25,306 nucleotides of DNA from CAYLNH01 sp964384625 (GTDB lineage: Bacteria; Verrucomicrobiota; Lentisphaeria; JABSQK01). A program made the translations under genes and the position numbers. The stretch spans positions 1 through 25,306 of the forward strand of contig CAYLNH010000085.1 of the NCBI GenBank assembly GCA_964384625.1. The letters run 5' to 3'. The notes beneath the pieces are model-generated. The model had not been told where the DNA came from and made no database searches. It saw nothing but the letters and a program-made list of their open reading frames with translations. Below are positions 16,301 to 23,652 of this stretch, piece after piece; position 1 is the stretch's first letter, and every line of letters starts with the position of its first letter.

Positions 16301-18404
16301 GGCCCTTGTCCAGCTCTTTGATGAAGGCGGCGGAAATGGCGGTGTGAACCTTCTTGGCGGTGGCCTGCTGGTCCCGCGGAATCTGGTCGGGCCAGGGCCG
16401 GTTGTTGCGGTCGGAAATGCCGTCGAGGGCGCCGGCGACACCGCTGTAGTTGCCGTTGGCGTTCATCTGCTTCAATTCCTTCTGCAGGACGTCCAGCCGC
16501 AGACCCCAGTCCTTGTAGCTGGTGATCCAACTGACCGTCTGCCGTTGGAACGGCCGTTCCTTTCCGGCGACGACGGCATGGAGTTGCTTGCCGGCAGCGA
16601 CGGCCTCCGCTTTGCGGCCGCCGCGCCAGGCAGCGAGGAAGGCCTGGCTTTTCTGGGCCACGGCATTCGGGCCGCGGTTCTTTTTGTAGGAGTTCTCGTC
16701 CAGCAGGTTTTTGAAGAGACTCTCCATCTTCGGGATGTCCGCCACGGCCTTCTGCAGGGCGGCGAATTCTTTCTGCTCCCGGGCGTTGCGCTTCTTCTTG
16801 CGCTTGAGCTGGTTCAGCTGTTTCGTGCTCTGATTGCGCCAACGGCCGAATTCCTTGTAGCTGCGCATGAATACGTCTTCGCGTTCCTTACGTGAGTAGG
16901 GCACCCAGTTGACGGCGCTGAGCAGCACGGAGGTCTCGGCGGTGTTCAGCTTGTTTTTGCCGCGCAGATACTCAACCAGATCCCGCGTTCGCGTGCGGTC
17001 GACCGCCGGCGCGGCGGACTGGCTGTAATACTTCATCCAGTAATGCCGGACCAGCTTGTACTTGTCGTTCTGTTGCTTGTGTTTGTCGACGTGGGCTTCA
17101 TACCAGCCGCTCTCGAAGAGCAGCCGGTGCCAGAAGCCGGTGTCGTGGTTGGCGCCGTACATCGCCATCAATTTGTCGAAGGCTTTGATTGGATCGGGAT
17201 TGGCCGCGAACGCATTGGCGATGATTCCCAGCCAATGGCCTTTGTTCTTCGCCGCGATCTTCTGGATTTCCGCCAGTGACTTGCCCTTGAGGTGCTTGAC
17301 CGCGCTCTTGTGGTCGAAGCGCGACAACAGGAAGTCATGGTCGTACAGGTTCTTGTTCCAGTATCCTGCGAGGATCCAGTTGACGTCCATCAGCCGGTTC
17401 CGGGTCATCAGCCATTCGCGGGCGTTGGCGTCGGACTTGTCCCAGACGTGCTGGAAGAACTTGCGCTTCTCGCTTTCCATCCGGCGCCATTCGGTATGAT
17501 CGCGGTCGGGGGTGGCGAAGACGATAAAGACCTTGTAGGCGGTGACCAGCCGGGGATCGGCGTCGTACCATCCCTTTGCCTGCTTGAGCACTGCGGCGAA
17601 GGCCGGCGCCTCCTTGCCCTTGAGTTGTCCGGTCTGCAGTTTTTGGCGGAAGGCGAGGTAGGCGTGGGCGAGTTGAGCATAGTTCCGGCGCCAGTCCTTG
17701 GGGAGATAGCCCATGACTGCTTTGAGCTGCTCGTGGTTCTTCAGCTTGGTGTCGCCGTTCCGGCGCAGACGCAGGAGGTCGTCGGCCAGGCTGACGATAT
17801 GTCCATGATAGAAGGACTTCTCCAATTGCGGCCCCTGGTTGATGCCGCGGGAGATGGCGGCGGCAGCCGTCTCATAGTCTTGTGCCTGGATCGCCATGTT
17901 GATGAAGAAGTGGTCGTATTTTCGCGCGTTGACCGATCTGCGGTACTTGTCGGCGTTTTCTTTCCAGAACTGGTAGGCTTCCGTCCGGCTGTAGAGGAAG
18001 TTGATCTGGAGATTGTACATATTGGCGGCGGCTTCGGACGCCTGCTGGTCGGTTCCCGCGAGCTTGAGGTAGCTCTTGTAGCGGGCGACGGCAACGCGCA
18101 GGTCGCCGGCGAGTTCGGCGATCTCGGCACCGTCCAGGAGCAGGCCGGCGGACGGTTTCAGGTTGGTCCGCAGATGCTTCTTCACGGCCTGGTTGGCGGC
18201 GAACGGCTTGCCGACCCGCTTGGCCTGGGCCAGCATTTTCCGGACTTCAGCCTCGGGCACGTCGCTTCCGGCGATAACCTTGTTGACGAGTTTGTCGAAC
18301 TCGGATGTTTCGCCGTCGTCCGGATCCTGGGCGAGCGCGCTGCCGGCGAATGCGGCGGCGGCCAGCGTGATGATCAGGCACCAGCTTGTCCACCTATGTT
18401 TCAT
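10362..18404 (-). CDS. Giant exported scaffold: TPRs, repeated beta-sandwich modules, C-terminal TPRs
   Basis: With the start at 18404 the protein has 2680 residues. This ATG has a GAGGA site eight bases upstream and gives a clean signal peptide (MKHRWTSWCLIITLAAAA, cleaved after SALA). Two ATGs at 18440/18437, beside the previous stop, would add about 12 residues and remain possible. Residues about 30-1290 are helical, TPR-like and rich in Trp, Tyr and Lys. From about 1290 to 2360 come beta-sandwich modules (starts near 1290, 1425, 1858, 1911 and 2261) built around lines like SGVFDGKI, DSGIFLAKI and GDTMTLTY. A discoidin-like stretch (about 1535, NRWFSVDL) and a PA14-like stretch (about 1660-1740, VSYDLYIDGVN, LDKGVHTFELVM) lie among them. 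Residues about 2370-2670 are classical TPRs like those of YbgF/BamD. It is probably periplasmic and may be the structural partner of the ExbB/ExbD motor. Confidence 0.85.
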   Translation of the reverse strand: MKHRWTSWCLIITLAAAAFAGSALAQDPDDGETSEFDKLVNKVIAGSDVPEAEVRKMLAQAKRVGKPFAANQAVKKHLRTNLKPSAGLLLDGAEIAELAGDLRVAVARYKSYLKLAGTDQQASEAAANMYNLQINFLYSRTEAYQFWKENADKYRRSVNARKYDHFFINMAIQAQDYETAAAAISRGINQGPQLEKSFYHGHIVSLADDLLRLRRNGDTKLKNHEQLKAVMGYLPKDWRRNYAQLAHAYLAFRQKLQTGQLKGKEAPAFAAVLKQAKGWYDADPRLVTAYKVFIVFATPDRDHTEWRRMESEKRKFFQHVWDKSDANAREWLMTRNRLMDVNWILAGYWNKNLYDHDFLLSRFDHKSAVKHLKGKSLAEIQKIAAKNKGHWLGIIANAFAANPDPIKAFDKLMAMYGANHDTGFWHRLLFESGWYEAHVDKHKQQNDKYKLVRHYWMKYYSQSAAPAVDRTRTRDLVEYLRGKNKLNTAETSVLLSAVNWVPYSRKEREDVFMRSYKEFGRWRNQSTKQLNQLKRKKKRNAREQKEFAALQKAVADIPKMESLFKNLLDENSYKKNRGPNAVAQKSQAFLAAWRGGRKAEAVAAGKQLHAVVAGKERPFQRQTVSWITSYKDWGLRLDVLQKELKQMNANGNYSGVAGALDGISDRNNRPWPDQIPRDQQATAKKVHTAISAAFIKELDKGRYRGQLLDWIRRLQRGHGWRESNWGSAAMEKVIQGNWLTKANHRPVRGDYPVSLNYMHLIRHEFTGLQGKYPYTSYFDPFFVEESKKLGFLHAGYREYGRDGKGTIAGYVTGLWKDGKDPFIERHGEWRNLLLDGGGKGIMRKYYEDEFKAGRKISRVALGWDDLDLGDLNDSRLQQKRPKYFAAFKAYVANSPRFAYPLGGPSFASLERIDAAKLTDAELDILLPAFSSHMSYSGWRGYVPIVWVMHRGLTARNREQDIFRVIPYMWKIMNETRDHHWRRIGYERMNEHIKKLIEEQKFELAAAYSLAGRTIGGKFDDALSLTLESARTKAVSQIGTIPVPASDRRYKLFVAQLSFAAGNTVSAWKTYLEWAGKNTGFSQQNFKDLDLRFLTWLVEKHTETGGEGIAKADLMARSLIQWVDSQPNFHDQEARGQLYLAFANIAFKKQEYPIARAKYESIRIQPDFRNTQAALDAELRIAEVDRLTRNFDAALERLEKLARKTDPRLRVAALYQLALVKNDQEDFEGAFEQLKAVLALKPDHAEAKVLRGKLYNKTRQYHRATALKLGHNMAQEVIVPGKPLRVSLKDDNLAIVSSSANVQIRAWTEPGGDQELFTLYPLADSKTQFDGKLDTALDVPKKGDGVLQLLGDDKVFYDYTVAFKKKNHIPEEDPMSLKVRTPAELEASARKILTPEEKKDQLLLEEIKRKRGIHGGRRGIRRGRYRIEMRTERNAKEVKPGNPINVQVRDGDHSITAGVDELHVTAHTSSGDVIEKGILRESGKTSGVFDGKIKTGKAQPVAYASDSVETRNPNFVISPKQDYQPWQGLPASKNRWFSVDLNDNVPLKQLALTGVDGRRIKDFVVQTSFDNEHFTNVAAWPRKLKVWDGKLTLEIAGVGDLPKDVSAQQYLDWRHLYSNKVHKRYRVPDFAVNFNEGTFRSGFLKSTGLRRGQKFVARLRGALYSHMRQVRIFTIKKGAEGDSVSYDLYIDGVNPFGDRRDRGRRGRRGRQEQDNEQNQFKLVLDKGVHTFELVMRGNVSTPMQYDLLVNTAKPPYIARIPRDMFDHERHADLAREFQRKPTVVAPSGDKKDFTITFPEDTNARVVRLLLLGHEGDAPAIKKITLKNRDDKMILPTKADFRDLRQNDTLEIIAGDRITIRYRDPKILDAERPEEVHEDFLQVTYNNAEMEATFVDYITEQDMQVPVYIPMVRFKRDEPLMIFINDPDADTSAEKDRLKFSARVTGKKSVELEALETQPDSGIFLAKIFPMTTPEPDRETHLKVEEDDNIIVRYMDKENTDPGIPWMRTIKVNQVFWQDPELRCFSVQSAKLTEEMRRLYRARKPRDQAEDDEDDADEPDKALVLTRPDRPQYEETATSYMTSPVVTEIVWPTAVLSAKSTISVYAQTSTGLKKAGKEFKPGSFDVNVPGTIKLTATPTTELRHPTPPGFATVVRQGAVAGDALEDGVFTFSIPTRLGDCPNETLINEDVPVEDEYLREERRRAKQAGEEAVKPEYALLVSGNDEIYVGFNYKDWEGKEHWLVQRVKMTTSPLFHIMDKKYEEQVDGLYVGDTLYMKIIDPMMDKTEQRDTIKIDIKTDRGRQVALELRETFEHTGEFHGFIQPVYAAEGKQLQEGELGVVYGDTMTLTYKSSMEEIVKTLEVHKGADGDLIAFTKRFKDKDIAVQTQFTIAEAYFELAKKHRALGKKDLARREIKQGKRLLEEAIRDFPDTETKAQADYLLANLALEFANDAVDDRIKNKFYLEAINRFGDIVATNAKSPYAPKAQFKKALTYEKMGRLDKACEEYVKLSYRYPNNELVAETIARLGQYFWRKGNSYKKVSANPELDELEAFKFKKKAGNMYKTSGEVFGRLAKRFPNHKLAGKTTVLAGQAFIKAEHFPKAIEVLTEAVETYKDDRKLTPEASYWLGDCHYKTKDMVMAYRTWKTLTWDYPESKWAKYARGRLAQPDMVKVEESQMSDGG

Positions 18405-18439
18405 ACGGGAATTCCTCGTTTTCCGTTCGGTTGTCATCA

Positions 18440-20713
18440 TCAGCCCTCCCCCTCGCCGGCGCCCTTGACCTTGGGTTCCAGCTTCTGGAGGATCTTCTTC
18501 GCTTTCGAGGCATAAGGACTCGAGGGATACTCGAAGACCAGCTTCGAACACTTCTCGTAAGCTTTGCGGTAGTTCCTCATCTTATACGCCACCAGGACCC
18601 ACTTGATCAGCATGCTGTCCAGGAACTCGGCATCCGGATGTTCCTCGAAGATGCGTTCCAGCAGGGCATCCGCTGCGGGGTAGTCCTTGGTTTCGAAAAG
18701 ATACTCAATCTGTTTGGCCAGCGCCGGGCCGGCGAATTCGCTGTCGGGATAGCGCTCGGCACAAGTCTGGTACAGCGGGATTGCGGCCGACAGTTTCTTG
18801 TTCGACTTCTCGGCGCATTCTGCCAGCCGGAATTGGGCTTCGGCCTTGATCTGCGAATTGGCGAGGTTGAGGATCTGGCGGAAGATCTCCGAGGCGGCGC
18901 GGTAGTCTTTGCGGCCGAGATGGATCATGCCGATTTCTTTCAAGGCGCGGTCCACCAGCGGCGAGTTGGGATAGAGATTGTTGAACTGGCGGCAGGTGGC
19001 GATCGCCGCGCCGTAATCGTTCATGACCATCTCGGATTCCCACTTGATCCGGTAGGTCTTCTCGACCAGTTCAGGGGGCAGGGGGGCTTTGATCTTCAGA
19101 ATCTCAACAAGCTTCTCGATGCCTTCTTTGCACTTGTCTTCGGCCCCCTGCATCAGGCCCATGTCCCGGAAGATCCGTCCCAGTTCCAGCAGGGCCTCGG
19201 CCTCGACCAGGTTCTTCTCGGTCCTGAGTTTCGGGTCCTCCACGATGTCCTGGTCCGCACTGGCACGCTGCTTGATCTTGCCCGAGACAATCAGTTTGGC
19301 CGAGATCGAGCGGTCGTCGCGGCCCATGATGTGCAGGCTGTCGACATAGGTGACCATGATCTGGTCGCCGATCTTGCAGGCCAGTTTGTCGTCGGCCTGG
19401 TCGACCTCAACGCCGGCGATCGCATCAATCAGCATGACGTTGCCGCCGAACCGGCCCGTGTGGATCGAGGCTTTGGCAGCCTCCGTGTCGGCTGTCGGCA
19501 GCTCGGTCAGCTCGACTTCGACTTCGTCACGCACGGTCCAGCGTTCCCGCCGCTCCTCTTCCATAATACGGTCGAGGTCGATGATGTTGATCGAGCCTTC
19601 GTCATCTTCGACTTCTTCTTTGAACTGCGAGACGATTTTGACCCGCAGCTTGTTGGCTTCCGGGCCGCGATCGATGTCGGCATCGCGGACGACGGTGAAC
19701 ACCGGCTGCCCGAGAAACGCAGCTGATGCCTTGCCGGCGTAGGTGCCGAGGGTGAAGTCGACCCGGCCGGTCGAGACCACCGTAGTCGTGGATTTGCGCG
19801 GGATGTCGCGCTCGCCCTTGAACGTGTTCTCGTCGATGTACTCCGTCGTGATCTCATCGCCGCCGATGACCTGCAGGACGCCGTCGCCCATTTGCTCGGT
19901 ATCGACTTTGGCGACCTTGGTGGGGATGGAGCCGAGGAAGACATCGGCGGCGCGGTTCAGCGGGATGCAGGTGACCTCCTCGCTGTCGCCGGTCTTTGTC
20001 TTGATCTGAATCTTTACGGGTTTGCCGAGACGATGCATGATCGGCAGGTCCGAGTCGCTGATCTTCATGTAGAACCGGTGACCGGCTTCGACGAACTGCA
20101 TGGTCTGGTCGTTGCCGTCGACCGACGTGCCGACCAGCGACAGGGCCTCGATGCACTTGGTCCAGTTTTCCATGCGGAAATGGCACATCCCGATGTAGTA
20201 GAACGCCTGGTTGGCCCAGATCGTGTTCGGATAGTCCCGGGTGATCTTGCGCAGCACCGGAAAGGCCGCGCTGTATTGGCGGCTGTCATACTGGGCGACG
20301 CCGATGTTGTACATGCCCTCGAGGTAGACATCCAGCTGTTCGCCCTGGAGTTCCTCGTCGGCCTTGGCCAGCGCCTTCAGATTGTTCAGAGCCCGGATCG
20401 CATCCGCCGGCTGCTGGATCGACATGTAGTGCTTGCCCATGGCCAGCCAGGCCTGGTGGCGCACAAAACTCTGCGGATACTGGTCGATGATCGTCTGCAG
20501 CATCTTGACGCCGCGTTCGGTCTCTTTCGCGGCCAGGTAGTCCTCCGCCTGGCGCAGCAGGCGGCTGGCTTTGAAATCTCCCGTATCGCGGTCACCGGCG
20601 GCGCGCCGCCGCCGGCGGCGTCGAGACGATGTTGACTGGGCCCAGCCCGGCGTGCTGAGAAGCATCGCACAAACCGCCAGCAAGCTGATAAGTCGGTAGC
20701 CGGAGTTCCTCAT
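18440..20713 (-). CDS. Exported TPR protein with two beta-sandwich modules
   Basis: With the start at 20713 the protein has 757 residues and a signal peptide ending PGWAQ. This ATG has GAGG nine bases upstream; two in-frame ATGs further up lack usable spacing. A run of seven arginines follows the signal peptide. TPRs of the YbgF type fill about residues 40-210 (LLRQAEDYLAAKETERGVKM, YNIGVAQYDSRQYSAAFPVL). Beta-sandwich modules lie at about 225-310 and 345-480, and more TPRs at about 500-750 (LLELGRIFRDMGL, YRAASEIFRQILNLA). The line GDGVLQVIGGDEI closely matches GDGVLQLLGDDKV in the giant protein, so the two are related. It ends 35 bases before the giant gene's preferred start and is likely a partner of that protein in the periplasm. 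Confidence 0.85.
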   Translation of the reverse strand: MRNSGYRLISLLAVCAMLLSTPGWAQSTSSRRRRRRRAAGDRDTGDFKASRLLRQAEDYLAAKETERGVKMLQTIIDQYPQSFVRHQAWLAMGKHYMSIQQPADAIRALNNLKALAKADEELQGEQLDVYLEGMYNIGVAQYDSRQYSAAFPVLRKITRDYPNTIWANQAFYYIGMCHFRMENWTKCIEALSLVGTSVDGNDQTMQFVEAGHRFYMKISDSDLPIMHRLGKPVKIQIKTKTGDSEEVTCIPLNRAADVFLGSIPTKVAKVDTEQMGDGVLQVIGGDEITTEYIDENTFKGERDIPRKSTTTVVSTGRVDFTLGTYAGKASAAFLGQPVFTVVRDADIDRGPEANKLRVKIVSQFKEEVEDDEGSINIIDLDRIMEEERRERWTVRDEVEVELTELPTADTEAAKASIHTGRFGGNVMLIDAIAGVEVDQADDKLACKIGDQIMVTYVDSLHIMGRDDRSISAKLIVSGKIKQRASADQDIVEDPKLRTEKNLVEAEALLELGRIFRDMGLMQGAEDKCKEGIEKLVEILKIKAPLPPELVEKTYRIKWESEMVMNDYGAAIATCRQFNNLYPNSPLVDRALKEIGMIHLGRKDYRAASEIFRQILNLANSQIKAEAQFRLAECAEKSNKKLSAAIPLYQTCAERYPDSEFAGPALAKQIEYLFETKDYPAADALLERIFEEHPDAEFLDSMLIKWVLVAYKMRNYRKAYEKCSKLVFEYPSSPYASKAKKILQKLEPKVKGAGEGEG

Positions 20714-20729
20714 ATTGATCATCCTCGGG

Positions 20730-22646
20730 TTACAGGTTTGGTTCATTCAGTAGATTCTTTTCGGCGTCGCGCAGGTCCTCCCACATCTTTTTATCGACCG
20801 CACCTTTGATGCGCAGGCCTTTGGCTTCGAGCCGTTCGTGGGCGCGGCGCGATTCGCCGCTGTTCGGGTACTTGCCCATGATCTTCCACAGCGCTTTATT
20901 CTCCAGGGCGTCGCGGCCGAAGTGCCGGTAGTAGGTCGCCTGCACCCAGGCGGAGCGTGAGCCCTGTCGTTTGTCTTTGGCGCCGAAAAAGTTCTCGATC
21001 TCTACCAATTGCTGGATGGCATTGCCGAGTTTGTTCCAGTTCTTGTAGCATTCGGCAATGCGAAAGAGATTGTCCGGCTGGTTCTGGCACTGGCGGTAGG
21101 CCTTGATCGCTTCGGCCCACTTCTTCTTGGCGCCGTACATCTCGGCCATGCGCCACCAGGCGTTATTCGCGTACTTGTCCACCAGCGTACAGCGTTTGGC
21201 GGCCTCGATGCCTTTGTCGTACTGCTTTGACCACTGGAAGTACTCCATGCGGCAATAGTCGGCGTATTTCTGGTTCTTCATCATGTCATAGGTCTGCAGC
21301 GCGAGCTTGCCGTCCTTGTGCCAGAACCAGCGGGCGCAGCCGGCCTTCTTGCCGTCGTCGACTTTCTCGAGCCCGAGCTTGCCGAACAGATTGCGCGCCA
21401 TGCTGTAGTCGCGCAGACGGTCCCAGATCCGCTGCAGCAGCCGGAAACGATCGTCAAAGCTCAGGTCGGACAGCTTGATCTTCGGGTAGGTCTTCTTCGC
21501 CAGATCCGTGCGCTTCATGTCGATCAGGTTCCACATCAGATCCCGGGTGTGCTTGCCGTTGGCGCTGTCGAACTTGTACATGTCGTAGTACTCGTTGACC
21601 TTCTCGTCCGAACCGCTGAACAGACGGATCCATTTGGCCACCCGTTCATTGTGGTTGGCCGGCTTGTGATTCATCTTGAACAACGCATCCAGCCGCCGAT
21701 AATAATTCGGCCGGGAATCCGTCGCGTAGAAGTCCATCCGCGCCACATCAATCTGAAAATCATCGCTGGTCGGATACTCCCGGCGCAGGCGATTGGCCCA
21801 GAACTTGTAATGCCGCCGGCGTTCCGCCACCTGGTGGTCCTTGAACTTGCCGAAGTGCCAGATGCGGTTGCGCAGGTCCTTCCAGTAGTTCCAGTCTTTG
21901 CCGACATCCGTCTTGGAGACCTTCTGCCGGTGCCAACGGAGCCGGCCGGCTTTGACGTAGAACTGGCGGAACTCCTCCTCGTCCGGGTCGCGGCGCACAT
22001 GGTGGTAGACGATCTGGTCGATGGCGCTCTCGATATCCTTGCGCTCCAGGTTGTTGCGGAAGTTCAGTAATACCATTTCGTAGTACTTGACCGCGTCTTC
22101 GTATTTCTTGTTCTTGATCAGGTTGTCGGCCAGACGCTTCAACGCCGTGCCGGCCCAGGGCTGCTTGCGGTATTCCTCGTCCTCGGCGATCTCTTTCCAG
22201 GCGATGTACGCTTTCTTGTAATCCTGCGCCTGCCAGTAGCACTCGCCCTTGAAGTACAGCGCCGCAGTGGCGAAGTAGACGTCGTCCGGGAAGTAGTCCA
22301 GGACCTCGTCGTATTCTTTGATCGCGTGATACTTCTTGTTGTCCTTCTGCAGGCAGCGGCCCTTGCGGCAGAGGGCGTACGGCACCGCCTTCGACTTGGC
22401 ATACTCCAGAATGAACTGGTCATACAACTTCGCCGCCAGACGATAGTTCTTGCCCGCAAAGGCCTTGTCGGCCTTGCTTAGCTGGTGCCCCTCAAAGTTG
22501 TCCAGCATCTTGAATTTGCTCTTCGGATAGACGACCTCCGGGACGCCCGTGTCGTGCCGGCGGGCCCACGTGCTCAGGGGCAGACAAGCCAGAACGGCGA
22601 TGAATATCACGCCGGCGGACCGGCGGCTCAAATGGAATATCTTCAT
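20730..22646 (-). CDS. Exported TPR-rich protein
   Basis: The 638-residue protein starts at 22646, where GAGG lies eight bases upstream and a signal peptide follows (MKIFHLSRRSAGVIFIAVLA, ending STWA). The mature part is basic and very rich in Tyr, Trp and Lys. TPR-like helix pairs are visible at about 55-200 (KNYRLAAKLYDQFILEYAKS, YHAIKEYDEVLDYFPDD, KYEDAVKYYEMVLLNF) and again at about 470-570 (ANNAWWRMAEMYGAKKKW, AEAIKAYRQCQNQPDNL). The middle is helical but not clearly TPR. No enzyme motif is seen. It resembles the N-terminal half of the giant protein in composition. It is probably a periplasmic scaffold or adaptor of the operon's motor. It is followed by the next TPR gene after 16 bases. 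Confidence 0.82.
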   Translation of the reverse strand: MKIFHLSRRSAGVIFIAVLACLPLSTWARRHDTGVPEVVYPKSKFKMLDNFEGHQLSKADKAFAGKNYRLAAKLYDQFILEYAKSKAVPYALCRKGRCLQKDNKKYHAIKEYDEVLDYFPDDVYFATAALYFKGECYWQAQDYKKAYIAWKEIAEDEEYRKQPWAGTALKRLADNLIKNKKYEDAVKYYEMVLLNFRNNLERKDIESAIDQIVYHHVRRDPDEEEFRQFYVKAGRLRWHRQKVSKTDVGKDWNYWKDLRNRIWHFGKFKDHQVAERRRHYKFWANRLRREYPTSDDFQIDVARMDFYATDSRPNYYRRLDALFKMNHKPANHNERVAKWIRLFSGSDEKVNEYYDMYKFDSANGKHTRDLMWNLIDMKRTDLAKKTYPKIKLSDLSFDDRFRLLQRIWDRLRDYSMARNLFGKLGLEKVDDGKKAGCARWFWHKDGKLALQTYDMMKNQKYADYCRMEYFQWSKQYDKGIEAAKRCTLVDKYANNAWWRMAEMYGAKKKWAEAIKAYRQCQNQPDNLFRIAECYKNWNKLGNAIQQLVEIENFFGAKDKRQGSRSAWVQATYYRHFGRDALENKALWKIMGKYPNSGESRRAHERLEAKGLRIKGAVDKKMWEDLRDAEKNLLNEPNL

Positions 22647-22692
22647 TGGATTTACCTCGCAGCTCCGGTCGCAACGCGACCGATTCAAAACG

Positions 22693-23169
22693 CTATTCGA
22701 CCCGGACGTAAAGCGTCCCGTCATGCAGGGCGCGGTCGGTTACGTCCGCGTAGTAGCCGGCACCGCCGGCTGAGCAATAGACCTTGGCGATCGGGCCCTG
22801 CGGCACATCGCTCAGCTCAACCGAGTACGGCGTCAGATTAATCTTGTCGGCGGCAACCTGGTACACGCGAAACGATCGGATCTCGGCCACCGGCCGGTTC
22901 TGATACAAACCCAGGCCGCGGGCGACCGGGGACAAAGCCAGTTTGTCGTACAGTACCGCCACGGTCAAATCCTCCCTCTGCAGCGGCTGCGTGTGGCAAA
23001 GGACCTCCACGCGCATCGTCGGTCCGCTCAAAACCCGGCGCTCGTACCAGCCTTGAAACAAAAACAATACCAGACACAGGAGGACCCCGCCGATAAGCAG
23101 CAGCCACCGGGATCGATTTCGGCCGGCTGAAAGGAACTTCCGCCGTTTGCTGGCATTGAGATCCGCCAT
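22693..23169 (-). CDS. Small single-helix membrane protein, first gene of the motor operon
   Basis: The 158-residue protein has a basic cytoplasmic N-terminus, one helix (about 22-40, RWLLLIGGVLLCLVLFLF) and a periplasmic domain of about 115 residues. That domain looks all-beta (MRVEVLCHTQPLQREDLTVA, SFRVYQVAADKINLTPYSVE, ending DGTLYVRVE), with two cysteines (in VLCH and KVYCS) that could pair. I recognise no family. The ATG is preceded by GGAAGG at five bases. It is the promoter-proximal gene of the eleven-gene operon, 46 bases ahead of the first TPR gene, so it is expected to be co-expressed with the motor. Confidence 0.7.
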   Translation of the reverse strand: MADLNASKRRKFLSAGRNRSRWLLLIGGVLLCLVLFLFQGWYERRVLSGPTMRVEVLCHTQPLQREDLTVAVLYDKLALSPVARGLGLYQNRPVAEIRSFRVYQVAADKINLTPYSVELSDVPQGPIAKVYCSAGGAGYYADVTDRALHDGTLYVRVE

Positions 23170-23194
23170 GCACGCCTTCCGTTAGCGGCCCTGA

Positions 23195-23209
23195 CCCTCC
23201 GGCGGAGGG
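23195..23209 (-). promoter_or_regulatory. Hairpin in the operon leader
   Basis: A perfect 6-bp GC-rich stem with a 3-base loop (CCCTCC, GGC, GGAGGG on the top strand) lies in the roughly 110-base leader, 25 bases before the ATG at 23169. It could affect leader stability or access to the start site. No riboswitch class is recognised. Confidence 0.35.
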
Positions 23210-23264
23210 CCGACATCCGGCCCAACCCGGATTTGTAACAGCCTCAGGACCTTATGAAAATGTT

Positions 23265-23278
23265 ATAGCGTTTGCTAT
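23265..23278. promoter_or_regulatory. Dyad at the operon transcription start, candidate operator
   Basis: ATAGC-GTTT-GCTAT is an inverted repeat with 5-bp arms, starting seven bases after the -10 box. A regulator bound there would block the operon promoter. The short arms mean it could be chance. Confidence 0.35.
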
Positions 23279-23284
23279 CCAGGT

Positions 23285-23313
23285 ACAATAGCCCTTTTCC
23301 CTGCTCTTGTCAA
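23285..23313 (-). promoter_or_regulatory. Strong predicted sigma70 promoter of the eleven-gene motor operon
   Basis: Reading leftward: perfect -35 box TTGACA (23313-23308), a 17-bp spacer and -10 box TATTGT (23290-23285, four of six). Transcription would start near 23278. No other good promoter was noticed between the operon genes, whose junctions are mostly under 60 bases. Confidence 0.65.
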
Positions 23314-23642
23314 TTAGATACCGTCAGGCTGACAGGGTTCCGCATTTCGCCTCAGATTTTCTTAAGGTGAGTAACTAACTTGACCGGCACTGATGGTTTT
23401 GTTTGATAGAATCAATTCCGGAGGCTGAAGTCGTTGTCGCCGGATGACATACGGTTACAACACGTTTTAACTGAAAACCGCCTAACCGCGGCAGAATCTG
23501 CACTCGATCGGCAACTCAACGCGCTCGCCACGGGATCCAGCGGCTTCAGCCGGTGCTGCAGTCGGAAAAAGACAACCCGCCATACATTAAATGACGTTTG
23601 AATCCGGTATGTTCCTCCACCACCCGCCGTTGACCGCCGCCG
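23314..23642. other. Gap of about 330 bp with no recognised gene
   Basis: This lies between the operon promoter and the end of the lipoprotein gene. It is somewhat richer in A and T than its surroundings. A distant inverted pair (GGCTGAAG near 23423, CTTCAGCC near 23543) is the only structure noticed. No credible small gene, tRNA or riboswitch is seen. Confidence 0.4.
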
Positions 23643-23652
23643 TCAGCGGCGG
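23634..23652 (-). other. Hairpin across the lipoprotein stop codon
   Basis: CCGCCGC-CGTCA-GCGGCGG is a perfect 7-bp stem with a 5-base loop covering the TGA of the lipoprotein gene. No T-run follows leftward, so it is a weak terminator or an RNA 3'-end stabiliser at best. Confidence 0.35.
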
